From Actinomadura rayongensis (GTDB lineage Bacteria; Actinomycetota; Actinomycetes; Streptosporangiales; Streptosporangiaceae), in NCBI RefSeq assembly GCF_009831215.1, contig NZ_WUTW01000005.1, forward strand, positions 186,001-250,000: a DNA stretch of 64,000 nt. The letters are read 5' to 3'. This document shows, one piece after another, positions 33,474 to 42,308 of the stretch (position 1 is its first letter; every line of letters begins with the position of its first letter). The position numbers were made by a program, and so were the translations under genes. The notes beneath the pieces were generated by a model. That model did no database searches, was not told the DNA's origin, and saw only the letters and a program-made list of their open reading frames with translations.

Positions 33474-36356
33474 GTGAGACGAAGGACCCGAGCACGTAAG
33501 GCCAGAGCCCTCGCGCTCTTGGCCGCGGGCTCCACTGCCCTCACGGGGGTCGTGGGCCTGACGTTCGCGCAGAGCGCGGTGGCGGCGGTGCCGCACGGCG
33601 AGCTGACGCTGAACTACCGTTGTGTCTACCCGATGATCGGTGCCCAGGACCTCAAGGTCAACGTCAAGGTCGACGGCATCCCGGACACGGTCAAGACCAA
33701 CACGACGGTCGCGCCGCTATCGGTGAAGACCACCGACATCGTGAGCGGCGACACGACCACCGGCCTGTTCGCGATGGACGCCAAGTCCCTCGAAGGCTCG
33801 GCGGTCGCGGAAGTCAACGGCGTGTTCCCGGACGGGCACACCGAGGACATGCCGACCAACGTCACCATCCCCAAGGTGACGGTGCCGGACACGGGCGACT
33901 TCCCGCTGACGGCGGACGGCACCACCCCGCGCGCGATCAACTCGGGCACGGCGAAGGGCTGGGGCCGGGTCAACGTCGGCAACCTGAAGCTGCACGTGGC
34001 GCCGAAGAACGCCGCGGGCGAGCTGACGGCGCTGGGCGAGTTCGACGTCCAGTGCTACCAGAAGCCGGGCCAGGACAACCAGATCGCCGCGGTTTACGTC
34101 CAGGAGGGTTCCGAGACGGGCGGCGACGCGCCGAACGTCAAGTGGGACCGTCCGACGGCTCCGGAGCCGAAGGCCGACGACCACACGCCGGTCGACGGCA
34201 AGCTGAGCGGCCTCACGTTCTCCTGCAAGTTCCCGATCATCAAGCCGCAGGGCCTGAAGGTCGACGCGAGCCTGCCGTACCCGGAGGACATCCACGCGAA
34301 CACGCTGACCCCGCAGATGAAGGTCAGCTCGGACGCGGAGGTCAACGCCTACACGGTCAACGCGATGCAGACGGTCATCGACCCGCCTGCCGCGTCCCTT
34401 GAGGGCTACGCGATCGCGACGGCCAACCTGTGGGCGCCGGAGATCCAGAACGGCCAGACCCCGCTGGCGGCCAAGCTGAAGCTGCCGATCGCCAAGCTGC
34501 CGGTCCCCGAGTCGGGCACGCTGCCGATCAAGGGCCTGCTGGGCACCGCCCCGCCGCTGGTCTTCTCCAAGGCCGGCGAGGGCAAGATGGGCGTGCAGCG
34601 CCTGGACCTGTACATCGTCCTGCGCGACGCGAACGGGGATCCGCACCCCGACCTGAACCCGGGCGGCAAGCCGTTCCAGGTTCCCTGCACCCTGGACGGG
34701 CCGGCGGCGCCTCCCGGCCAGAACAACATCATCCACACCTTCAAGATCACTGACGTGACGTCGCCGGCGGAGGACAAGACGCCGCCGACCGTTCCCGGCA
34801 CGCCGACCGTGGCCGACATCACCGGCACCACGGCGAACGCGACCTGGGGCGCTTCGAAGGACGAGGACGGCGGCTCGGGCCTCAAGGGCTACAACGTCTT
34901 CCTCAACGGCACCAAGTTCGGTGACACCGTCACCGACCCGAAGGTGGCGCTGACCGGGCTGGAAGCGGGCAAGCACTACAAGCTCGAAGTCAGCGCGATC
35001 GACAACAAGGGCAACGAGTCCGCGAAGAGCGCGGTCGAGTTCGACACCCCCGCGCCGCCCCAGAAGCCGGGCGCGGTCACGGGTCTCGAAGTGACCAGCA
35101 CGACCTTCGACTCGGTCTCGCTGAAGTGGAACGCCGCCACGAACGCCGACAAGTACGTCGTGAAGTACGGCGACAAGACGGTGGAAGTCCCGAGCGGCAC
35201 CACCACGACGATCACGGGTCTCTCCCCGGAGACCAAGTACACCTTCGCGGTGAACGGTGTGAACGCGCAGGGTTCCGGTGACGCGGCCACGGTCGACGCC
35301 ACCACCCCGGCGAAGCCGATCGACAAGCCGGGCGAGCTCAAGGGCCTGACGGTCGTGGGCACGACCTTCGACTCGGTCACGGTCAAGTGGGACCAGACCG
35401 CGGGCGCCGCCAAGTACAAGATCGCGTGGGACGGCGGCTCCGCGGAGACCGCCGACACCACCTACACGATCAAGGGCCTGAACGCGAACACCGCGTACAA
35501 GGTCACGGTCACGCCGAACAACACCGCGGGTGACGGCACGGCGGCCTCCGTCGACGCCAAGACCCAGGCCAAGCCCGACACCACGAAGCCCTCGGTTCCG
35601 GGTGACGTCAAGGGCACGGCGACCGGCGACAGCGTCGCGCTGACCTGGTCGGCGTCCAAGGACGAGGACGGCGGCTCCGGCCTGGCCGGCTACTACGTCT
35701 ACCAGAACGGGACCAAGCTTCCCGGCCTGGTGACGGGCACCAGCAAGACCATCAGCGGCCTCGCCGCCGGCAAGTACACGTTCACGGTCTCGGCCGCGGA
35801 CAAGGCCGGCAACGAGTCCGACCAGAGCGCGGGCACCGACGTCACGGTCGAGACGCCGCCGGCCGGCGGCAGCACGACCTACGCCCTCACCGGCACGTCG
35901 GCGATCAAGAGCATCAACGGGACCATCCCGCTGACGGGCTCCGTCACCTCGACCGTCACCGACGGCAAGGTGAGCGCCGACCTGACGCTCGGCGGCAGCG
36001 CCGGCAAGTTCTCGCTGTTCGGCTTCCTGCCGGGCACGGTGGACGTCGCCTACGTTCCGCAGGGCAAGACCACGGGCACCCTGGCCGGGACCGCGCTGAG
36101 CACGGAGACCAAGACGGTCGTCAAGCTCTCGTCGATCAAGATCTTCGGCCTGGAGATCGCCGGCGGCACGACCTGCCAGACCGCGACGCCCGCCACCGTT
36201 CCGCTGAAGTCGTCCAACTTCGGCCCGAACGGCGGCGACCTGAGCGGCACGTTCACCCTTCCGGCCCTCCAGGGCTGCGGTTTCCTGAACCCGCTCGTCA
36301 GCGCTCTCGCTGCCGGCCCGGGCAACACGGTCACCCTGAAGGCCGTCAAGAAGTGA
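33474..36356 (+). CDS. secreted double-DUF6801 - 4x fibronectin III protein (960 aa)
   Basis: GTG start at 33474, AGGAGAG upstream. Signal peptide about 1-37. Two N-modules in tandem: residues 42-215 (LNYRCVYPMIG) and 243-430 (LTFSCKFPIIK), each with its own closing Cys region. Four FN3 repeats cover about 437-795; repeats 1 and 4 share KDEDGGSGL, and 2 and 3 share TTFDSV, indicating internal duplication in pairs. The C-module ends the protein (about 800-960; FSLFGFLPG, IFGLEIAGGTTC, GNTVTL). It is the only member with a duplicated N-module. No membrane anchor. Its terminator precedes a lipoprotein gene. Confidence 0.8.
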   Translation: MRRRTRARKARALALLAAGSTALTGVVGLTFAQSAVAAVPHGELTLNYRCVYPMIGAQDLKVNVKVDGIPDTVKTNTTVAPLSVKTTDIVSGDTTTGLFAMDAKSLEGSAVAEVNGVFPDGHTEDMPTNVTIPKVTVPDTGDFPLTADGTTPRAINSGTAKGWGRVNVGNLKLHVAPKNAAGELTALGEFDVQCYQKPGQDNQIAAVYVQEGSETGGDAPNVKWDRPTAPEPKADDHTPVDGKLSGLTFSCKFPIIKPQGLKVDASLPYPEDIHANTLTPQMKVSSDAEVNAYTVNAMQTVIDPPAASLEGYAIATANLWAPEIQNGQTPLAAKLKLPIAKLPVPESGTLPIKGLLGTAPPLVFSKAGEGKMGVQRLDLYIVLRDANGDPHPDLNPGGKPFQVPCTLDGPAAPPGQNNIIHTFKITDVTSPAEDKTPPTVPGTPTVADITGTTANATWGASKDEDGGSGLKGYNVFLNGTKFGDTVTDPKVALTGLEAGKHYKLEVSAIDNKGNESAKSAVEFDTPAPPQKPGAVTGLEVTSTTFDSVSLKWNAATNADKYVVKYGDKTVEVPSGTTTTITGLSPETKYTFAVNGVNAQGSGDAATVDATTPAKPIDKPGELKGLTVVGTTFDSVTVKWDQTAGAAKYKIAWDGGSAETADTTYTIKGLNANTAYKVTVTPNNTAGDGTAASVDAKTQAKPDTTKPSVPGDVKGTATGDSVALTWSASKDEDGGSGLAGYYVYQNGTKLPGLVTGTSKTISGLAAGKYTFTVSAADKAGNESDQSAGTDVTVETPPAGGSTTYALTGTSAIKSINGTIPLTGSVTSTVTDGKVSADLTLGGSAGKFSLFGFLPGTVDVAYVPQGKTTGTLAGTALSTETKTVVKLSSIKIFGLEIAGGTTCQTATPATVPLKSSNFGPNGGDLSGTFTLPALQGCGFLNPLVSALAAGPGNTVTLKAVKK

Positions 36357-36389
36357 CCTACGGTCATGGCTGACATGTCGTAGACAGAG

Positions 36390-36420
36390 CCCCCGCCGCC
36401 GCCTCCAGCGGCGGCGGGGG
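36390..36420 (+). terminator. hairpin terminator after the 960-aa gene
   Basis: Perfect 13-bp GC-only arms (36390-36402 and 36408-36420), loop CTCCA. Confidence 0.75.
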
Positions 36421-36594
36421 TTCGCCGCATCCGGGGGCTTCCCCCGGCGGCGGGCGGCGGCCCCGGCCGCCGCGCATATCGTGTAGTGAAATCTTCCACC
36501 GCCGTTCCGGGCGGCTTTCCGGGACGGCGCCGCTGGATCGTCCCCCAAGCTGTGAGTCCGCGCGACCATCACAGCGTGCCCAAGGAGAATGAAC

Positions 36595-37128
36595 ATGGTC
36601 CGACGCGTGATCGGTGGAATCGCGCTGGCCGGCGTGATGGTCGTTTCGGCGGCCGGGTGCGGTGGCGGCGACGACAAGAAGTCGGGCCCCGAGCTGGCCT
36701 GGGCCGGAAAGGTGTGCTCCTACCTGAAGGCGGACACCGCGAAGGTCCCGATGCCGGGCCTGGACGCCAAGAACGCCAAGGAGGCCAAGGACTCCATGCT
36801 GACGTTCATGAACACCATGAAGACCCGGCTCGCGACCCAGCAGCGCAACCTGGAGACGGCCGGGACGCCCCCGGTGTCCTCCGCGAAGCCCGCCTACAAC
36901 ACGGCGCTGGCCAATCTCGCCAAGATCCAGACCCAGCTGACCTCCGCGATCAGCACGCTGGACAAGGCCAAGGTCACCGACTCCAAGTCGCTGACCAAGG
37001 CCCTCAGCCCCTACAGCCAGCAGCTCGCGCAGTTCAGCGGGTACCAGGGCCCCGTGAAGGACCTGTCCACCAACGCGGAGCTGAACACCGCGTTCAAGGA
37101 CGCTCCGCAGTGCTCGGGCCTCGCCTGA
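36595..37128 (+). CDS. small lipoprotein, paralogue of the one at 15766
   Basis: 177 residues from ATG at 36595, which has AAGGAG 7 bases upstream; the in-frame ATG at 36589 is only 1 base from that site and is unlikely. Signal peptide with lipobox SAAGC. The mature protein mirrors the 15766 protein: AWAGKVCSYLK, a helical middle, TKVTD/AKVTDSKSL, and a terminal APQCS. Both copies lie immediately downstream of a DUF6801-FN3 gene, which suggests the lipoprotein works with those secreted proteins. Confidence 0.75.
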   Translation: MVRRVIGGIALAGVMVVSAAGCGGGDDKKSGPELAWAGKVCSYLKADTAKVPMPGLDAKNAKEAKDSMLTFMNTMKTRLATQQRNLETAGTPPVSSAKPAYNTALANLAKIQTQLTSAISTLDKAKVTDSKSLTKALSPYSQQLAQFSGYQGPVKDLSTNAELNTAFKDAPQCSGLA

Positions 37129-37152
37129 CCGCCTGATTCCCCCGGTCGCCTC

Positions 37153-37182
37153 CGCCTCCCGGCTCGTCCGAGCCGGGAGGCG
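37153..37182 (+). terminator. hairpin terminator, near-identical to 41095-41124
   Basis: 14-bp arms CGCCTCCCGGCTCG (37153-37166) and complement (37169-37182), separated by TC; a T-rich tail follows. The same 14-bp arms recur after the next gene. Confidence 0.75.
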
Positions 37183-37287
37183 TTCGTGTTTCTCGGGCGC
37201 GCCGCCTCCGACGTATTTCTTGACACTTTCCGACAAGATCAACAAACTTGCCGGAAAGCAAGGGCACCGCCCGGTAATCTTCGCCAC

Positions 37288-37315
37288 TTGACCTGCGAAG
37301 ACAACGGTCTAACGT
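37288..37315 (+). promoter_or_regulatory. candidate promoter of the first RCC1-subtilase gene
   Basis: -35 TTGACC (37288-37293), 16-base spacer, -10 TAACGT (37310-37315). Transcription would begin about 37322, giving a leader of about 36 bases before the TTG start. Confidence 0.45.
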
Positions 37316-37357
37316 AATGGCGCTTCCCCCAAAAGATGCCACTACAGGAGGCCGAGT

Positions 37358-40300
37358 TTGTCCTCTCCCCCCGTCATCGAACCATCACGGAAAAGTAGGC
37401 GCGGGCCGCTTGCCGTGCTCGCCGCGCTGGCCCTCGTCGCGTCCGGCCTCGCGGCCCCCGGCGCCGCCGCCGATCCACAGCCGAGACTGAAGCCGCTCTA
37501 CGACCTTTCCCGGGAGAAGGGCAGGCCGGGCACCAAGGGCCCGCTGCCCAAGGGCTTCTCCCAGACGAGCCTGAACGTCAAGTTCCGCACGGACCGGACC
37601 GTGCGCCTGCGCGACGGGAAACTCGTCGCCGCGAACCAGGACGACACCCGGCAGATCCAGCGCGTCCTCGCCGACTTCCCGGGAGCGACGATCCGTCGGC
37701 TGGCGATCGGGTCGGAGCAGAAGGTCGCGGACCAGCGAGCCAAGGTGGAGAAGCGCACCGGCCAGGAGAGCCCGGATTTCAACTCCTGGTACTCCGTCCT
37801 CGCGCCCGCCGGAATCGAGAAGCTTCTCGGCCGCCTGAACGCCCTGCCCTCCGTCGAGATCGCCGAGGCCGCGCCGAAGGCCAAGGCCGTATCCGAACCG
37901 CTCCGTCCGTTCCAGCGTTACCGAAATGCGGTCGGCGCCGCCGGGGGCACCGGCATCGAGGCGGACGCGATCAACGGTGTTCCCGGTGGCAAGGGCGACG
38001 GCATCACCGTGGGCGACAGCGGTCCCGGCGCAGACGCCGTCCTGACGGCCACACTCGGTCCCGGGCACCTCACGGTGGGCACCAGGCACACCGCGATCGT
38101 GGCGCCCGAGTTCGACGGCGATCTGGTCTGGACGTGGGGCGACAACACTCACGGCCAGCTCGGCACCGGCACCACGACCAACAGCGCCTATCCCGTCCGC
38201 GTTCCCGGCCTGGTCAACGTGGTCGCCGTCGCGGCGGGCGGCGACTACACGCTCGCGTTGAAGGACGACGGCACGGTGTGGGCCTGGGGCGACAACGCCC
38301 ACGGCCAGCTCGGCGACGGCACCACGACCGAGCGGCACACACCCGTCCAGGTCAGCGGCATCACCACCGCGAAGGCCATCGCCGCCGGGCCCGGCGGCCA
38401 CGCCCTCGCCGTCCTGGCCGACGGCACCGTCCGGGCGTGGGGCGCCAACGGCTCCGGGCAGCTCGGCAACGGAACCACGACCGAAAGCCATATCCCGGTC
38501 ACGGTCAGCGGCCTGTCCGGTGTCGCGACCACCGCCGGGGCGATCAGCGCGGGCACCGTCCACTCCCTGGCGGTCAAGACCAACGGCACCGTGGTCGCCT
38601 GGGGCGGGAACGGCTTCGGGCAGCTCGGCAACGGAACCACCACCGGCAGCACCACGCCGGTCACCGTCTCGGGGTTGAGCACGGCCACCCAGGTCAGCGC
38701 CGGCACCGGGCACAGCATCACCCGGCTCGCGGACGGGACGGTCCGCACCTGGGGCCTCAACGGTTCCGGCCAGCTCGGCAACGGATCCACCACCAGCAGC
38801 TCGACGCCCGTCGCCGTCGCCGGGCTGAGCGGGATCGCCTCGGTCGCAGGAGGCGGCAACACCAGCGCCGCTGATGGGGCCTCGTCCTACATGTGGGGCG
38901 CGAACAGCGCCGGGCAGTACGCGGACGGCACCACCACCGGCCAGAACACACCGGCGCTTCTCTCCGGGCGCTGGGACGCGACCGCCGTCGGCACCTGGCA
39001 CGCCGTGCACACCAGGTCGGCGAGCGTTTACGCCTCGGGATCGAATACGGCCGGGCAACTCGGTACCGGAAACACGAACAACTCCACCTTCATCGTCGGC
39101 ATCTACGACAGGAAGAACATCTGGAACCTGTGTCACGAGGAGTTCACCGGACGCCCGGGCGGCGCTCCGGTCAACGTCCTTCCTCTCGTCGGGCCCGCGT
39201 GCAACAGCAGGTACGACGCCATGCACGGCACGAGCACGCTGGGCATCATCGCGGCCGACGACGGCAACGGAAAGGGCATCTCAGGGCTTGTGCCGAACGC
39301 TGGAATCCAGCTCTCGACATCGAACGACCTCGCCGCCGCGGCGGCGGCGCTCAATGCCGGCGACGTCCTGGACCTCGAATGGGGCATCTACAACTCCGCC
39401 GGGGACGGACTCGATCCGGCGGAGGCGAGCACCTACTACTACCAGGTGATCCTCGGCGCGGTGCAGCGCGGCGTGAGCGTCATCGAACCGGCCACCAACG
39501 AGGGCATCGACCTCGACGATCCGAGCGATCCGGGCGGTGCCGCCGTCATGGCACGCCCCGACTCGGGCGCGATCATGGTCGGTGCGGGGGCTCCGCCCCG
39601 TCCGTCCGGCGCCGACTGCCCCGGTCCCTCCGCGCCTGCCGAACGGTCGAAGCTCGATTTCTCGGACTACGGTTCGCGGGTCAACGTGCAGGCCTACGGC
39701 GAGTGCGCCGCGACCACGGGCGTGGATGCGGCGAATGACCTGACGCCGACCGAGACGGACCCGAACAGGCAGTACTGGTACTTCAGCGGCACGTCCAGCG
39801 CCACCCCGATCGTCGCGGGAGCCGTCGCCGCGCTCCAGGGCATCGCGAAGAAGTACGGCACGCCGCTCGAACCCCGGCAGCTACGGCAGTTGCTCGTTCA
39901 GACCGGAACGCCGCAGACCGGTGACACGAGCAAGCACATCGGGCCACAGCCGAATCTGCGGGCGGCTGTGAGTTATCTGCGGGGTGGGCTTGCTGTGGGG
40001 AACAGTCATGGGGTCTCGGTGCGGAATGACGGGAGCGTGTGGGCCTGGGGGCTCAACTCCAGTGGGCAGCTCGGGAACGGGACCACCGTCAACAGCACCT
40101 CGGGGGTGCAGGTCTCCGGGTTGAGCGGGGTCGTGCGGGCGCCCGGGGCTGTTGCGGCCGGGCAGAACCACTCGCTGGCCGTTCGGGGCGATGGGACTGT
40201 CTGGGCTTGGGGGGCCAACGGGTCTGGGCAGCTCGGGAACGGGACCACCGCCAATAGTTCTGTGCCTGTTCAAGTGAGCGGGTTGAGCGGGGTCAAGGCG

Positions 40301-41053
40301 GTTGCGGCGGGGCTCAGTTTCTCGCTCGCGCTCAAGAGTGATGGGACCGTTTGGGCTTGGGGGGCTAATGCCTCTGGGCAGCTTGGGAACGGGACCACTA
40401 CCGGGAGTTCTACGCCGGTTCAGGTCAGTGGGATCAGTGATGCCGCCGTCATCGGGGCGGGGTCCTCGCATGGGCTCGCGGTTCGGGCGGACGGGACCGT
40501 CAAGGCCTGGGGTGCCAACTCCAACGGGCAGCTCGGGAACGGGGCCAACACCAACAGCAGTGCGCCTGTCACGGTGTCCGGGTTGAGCGGGGTTTCCACG
40601 TGGGCCGGGGCGCTTGCGGGTGGGTTCGCTCATTCCGTCGCGCTGCTCGCGGACGGGACCGTCCGGGCCTGGGGGCTCAACAATTATGGGCAGCTCGGGA
40701 ACGGGTCCACTGCGTCCAGCAATATTCCGGTCGCCGTCAGCGGGCTCAGCGGTGTCGCGACGGTTGGGGCCGGTGGTTGGCACAGTGTCGCTTCCGGTAC
40801 GTCCGGGGTTTCCACGGCTTGGGGGATGAACACCAGCGGGCAGCTCGGGGACGGGTCCACCACGAGCAGTTCCACGCCCGTCGTCGTCAGCGACTGGGGG
40901 CCGCTCGCGGGTGTCGCGGCCGGCGGGAGTTCCACGACCGGGACCACCCCGGCCGGGATCGTGTTCGCCTGGGGGCTCAACTCCTCCGGGCAGCTCGGGG
41001 ACGGGACGACCACCAATCGCAGTACACCCGTCTTCGTCAACGATCTTCCGTGA
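37358..41053 (+). CDS. exported subtilase split by an RCC1 propeller, with a second C-terminal propeller (1231 aa)
   Basis: TTG start at 37358, AGGAGG 6 bases upstream. Signal peptide about 1-38, then a propeptide-like region (45-170, ending in a NALPSVEIAE strand). The S8 Asp segment is GDGITVGDSG (Asp220). Seven RCC1 repeats (about 257-590) follow, interrupting the catalytic domain. It resumes with the His motif AMHGTST (His623), the oxyanion Asn in ATNEG (Asn714) and the Ser motif GTSSATP (Ser813). Seven more RCC1 repeats (about 894-1231) end the protein. All catalytic residues seem present, so it may be an active secreted protease whose propellers bind substrate or partners. From about 39960 the codon use shifts to more T and G. 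Confidence 0.8.
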   Translation: MSSPPVIEPSRKSRRGPLAVLAALALVASGLAAPGAAADPQPRLKPLYDLSREKGRPGTKGPLPKGFSQTSLNVKFRTDRTVRLRDGKLVAANQDDTRQIQRVLADFPGATIRRLAIGSEQKVADQRAKVEKRTGQESPDFNSWYSVLAPAGIEKLLGRLNALPSVEIAEAAPKAKAVSEPLRPFQRYRNAVGAAGGTGIEADAINGVPGGKGDGITVGDSGPGADAVLTATLGPGHLTVGTRHTAIVAPEFDGDLVWTWGDNTHGQLGTGTTTNSAYPVRVPGLVNVVAVAAGGDYTLALKDDGTVWAWGDNAHGQLGDGTTTERHTPVQVSGITTAKAIAAGPGGHALAVLADGTVRAWGANGSGQLGNGTTTESHIPVTVSGLSGVATTAGAISAGTVHSLAVKTNGTVVAWGGNGFGQLGNGTTTGSTTPVTVSGLSTATQVSAGTGHSITRLADGTVRTWGLNGSGQLGNGSTTSSSTPVAVAGLSGIASVAGGGNTSAADGASSYMWGANSAGQYADGTTTGQNTPALLSGRWDATAVGTWHAVHTRSASVYASGSNTAGQLGTGNTNNSTFIVGIYDRKNIWNLCHEEFTGRPGGAPVNVLPLVGPACNSRYDAMHGTSTLGIIAADDGNGKGISGLVPNAGIQLSTSNDLAAAAAALNAGDVLDLEWGIYNSAGDGLDPAEASTYYYQVILGAVQRGVSVIEPATNEGIDLDDPSDPGGAAVMARPDSGAIMVGAGAPPRPSGADCPGPSAPAERSKLDFSDYGSRVNVQAYGECAATTGVDAANDLTPTETDPNRQYWYFSGTSSATPIVAGAVAALQGIAKKYGTPLEPRQLRQLLVQTGTPQTGDTSKHIGPQPNLRAAVSYLRGGLAVGNSHGVSVRNDGSVWAWGLNSSGQLGNGTTVNSTSGVQVSGLSGVVRAPGAVAAGQNHSLAVRGDGTVWAWGANGSGQLGNGTTANSSVPVQVSGLSGVKAVAAGLSFSLALKSDGTVWAWGANASGQLGNGTTTGSSTPVQVSGISDAAVIGAGSSHGLAVRADGTVKAWGANSNGQLGNGANTNSSAPVTVSGLSGVSTWAGALAGGFAHSVALLADGTVRAWGLNNYGQLGNGSTASSNIPVAVSGLSGVATVGAGGWHSVASGTSGVSTAWGMNTSGQLGDGSTTSSSTPVVVSDWGPLAGVAAGGSSTTGTTPAGIVFAWGLNSSGQLGDGTTTNRSTPVFVNDLP
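38126..41050 (+). repeat. two blocks of seven RCC1 repeats
   Basis: DNA repeats of about 150-165 bases encoding W-G-x-N-x-x-G-Q-L-G-[ND]-G units: block one 38126-39128, block two 40037-41050. Each block has seven units, the number that closes one RCC1 propeller. Confidence 0.75.
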
Positions 41054-41094
41054 CGTGGACGGGTTGAGCGGGCGTTCCTGAGGACGTCCGATGG

Positions 41095-41124
41095 CGCCTC
41101 CCGGCTCGTGCGAGCCGGGAGGCG
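41095..41124 (+). terminator. hairpin terminator, copy of 37153-37182
   Basis: The same 14-bp arms CGCCTCCCGGCTCG (41095-41108) and complement (41111-41124), spacer TG instead of TC. Confidence 0.75.
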
Positions 41125-41247
41125 TCGTCGTCGTGGTCGGAGATGGCTGGTGGAACGGCTTATGGTCACTCACCAGAATCCCGGTTTCGGACGACCCCAA
41201 CGAGACATTGGAAAGAATCACTAAGATCGAATTCGATCCTTGGTAAG

Positions 41248-42297
41248 ATGCGGCAAAGAAATTCCGAGACCTCGGGTGTCGCCTTGTCTCAGGGAAAAGA
41301 TGTCCTGGCCGTACTGAACGAACGCCGCGATTCGGGCAGTAAGCCCGGCATGCGGTCCGATAAGTACCGTATCGCCTTGGCTGTCGAGGGCGGCGGCATG
41401 CGCGGGCTGATCTCCGGTGCCATGCTCACGGCGGTTCGGGAGCTCGGTTACGGCGATTGTTTCGACGCCGTGTACGCGTCGTCCGCCGGAGCGATCAACA
41501 GCGCCTACTTCGTCGCGGGAGACGACTGGCCCGCGCTCGTCGTCTACTATGACGAGCTGGTCGGGAAAGAGTTCTACGACCGTCGCCGTGTCCTGCGCGG
41601 GCAGTCGGCGCTCTCGCTCGACTTCGTCCTGGACGAGGTGATGGAACACCGCCATCCCCTCGACTACCGAAAAGTCATCGACTCTCCCGTGCAACTCTGC
41701 GTCCTCGTGACGTCCATCCATTCTCTGACGCCCATGGCGATGCGCGGGTTCAGCGGCAAGGGGGCGCTGAAAAGCGCGCTGCGCGCCAGTGCCTGCATTC
41801 CGCTGCTCGCGGGTCCGGGCGTCTCGATCGGGGACGACATGATGATGGACGGCTCGCTCGTCCTCGCCCACCCAGTGCTCGCCGCGGAAAAGGACGGCTT
41901 CACCCACGCGCTGGTCATCAGGACCCGGATGAGAGAAAAAGCGACCCGGCCCGGCGCCGGCGTCAAACTCACCGCGCTCGCGCTCAACCGGGTCGCGGCC
42001 GGACTGGGAACGGCCTACGCGTCCGCCCTGGCGGATTATGACGACCTGCGGCTCCGTCTCGCCCGCGACGACGCCACCGGGGATCCTCCGTTCCCCATGA
42101 TGGAGATCGCCTGCCACACGGGCAGCCACGCCGTGTCGAGGCTCACGCGCGACCGCGGAGTTCTGTTCGCGGGAATGCGAGCCGGATACGACGCCGCCTA
42201 CACCGCGCTCACGGGAACCGCCGCGCCCAAGATCTACCTTCGTCCGGCGGTGGATCCCGCGCTTCTCGCCGCGAAAACCGAGACTTTACCCGGCTAG
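41248..42297 (+). CDS. patatin-like phospholipase
   Basis: 349 residues if started at ATG 41248; ATG 41350 is possible, and no start has a good ribosome-binding site. The patatin signatures are present: oxyanion loop VEGGGMRG (about 47-53), nucleophile elbow YASSAGA (Ser about 79, with Ala in place of the first Gly) and the dyad Asp in MMMDGSL (about 201). No signal peptide, so it is cytoplasmic and probably acts on the inner leaflet or acyl esters. Closest in layout to bacterial YjjU-type patatins. Translationally close to the kinase gene 11 bases downstream. Confidence 0.85.
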   Translation: MRQRNSETSGVALSQGKDVLAVLNERRDSGSKPGMRSDKYRIALAVEGGGMRGLISGAMLTAVRELGYGDCFDAVYASSAGAINSAYFVAGDDWPALVVYYDELVGKEFYDRRRVLRGQSALSLDFVLDEVMEHRHPLDYRKVIDSPVQLCVLVTSIHSLTPMAMRGFSGKGALKSALRASACIPLLAGPGVSIGDDMMMDGSLVLAHPVLAAEKDGFTHALVIRTRMREKATRPGAGVKLTALALNRVAAGLGTAYASALADYDDLRLRLARDDATGDPPFPMMEIACHTGSHAVSRLTRDRGVLFAGMRAGYDAAYTALTGTAAPKIYLRPAVDPALLAAKTETLPG

Positions 42298-42308
42298 GGG
42301 TGGTCGGC

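Noticed and set aside
16358-36356. LPXTG-type sorting signals in the large secreted proteins
   Set aside because: None of the DUF6801 proteins ends in LPXTG, a hydrophobic helix and a basic tail, so sortase anchoring is not supported.
31135-37357. Cyclic di-AMP (ydaO-type) riboswitch ahead of secreted-protein genes
   Set aside because: Such riboswitches precede wall hydrolases in actinobacteria, so I looked for the conserved core, but I could not find it upstream of any surface gene here.
37385-39226. Long open frame on the reverse strand of the first RCC1-subtilase gene
   Set aside because: Opposite-strand frames stay open in GC-rich repeat genes. The product is Arg/Gly-rich, with no start signal or domain, and the forward gene is clearly real. 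The same applies to 45801-48716.
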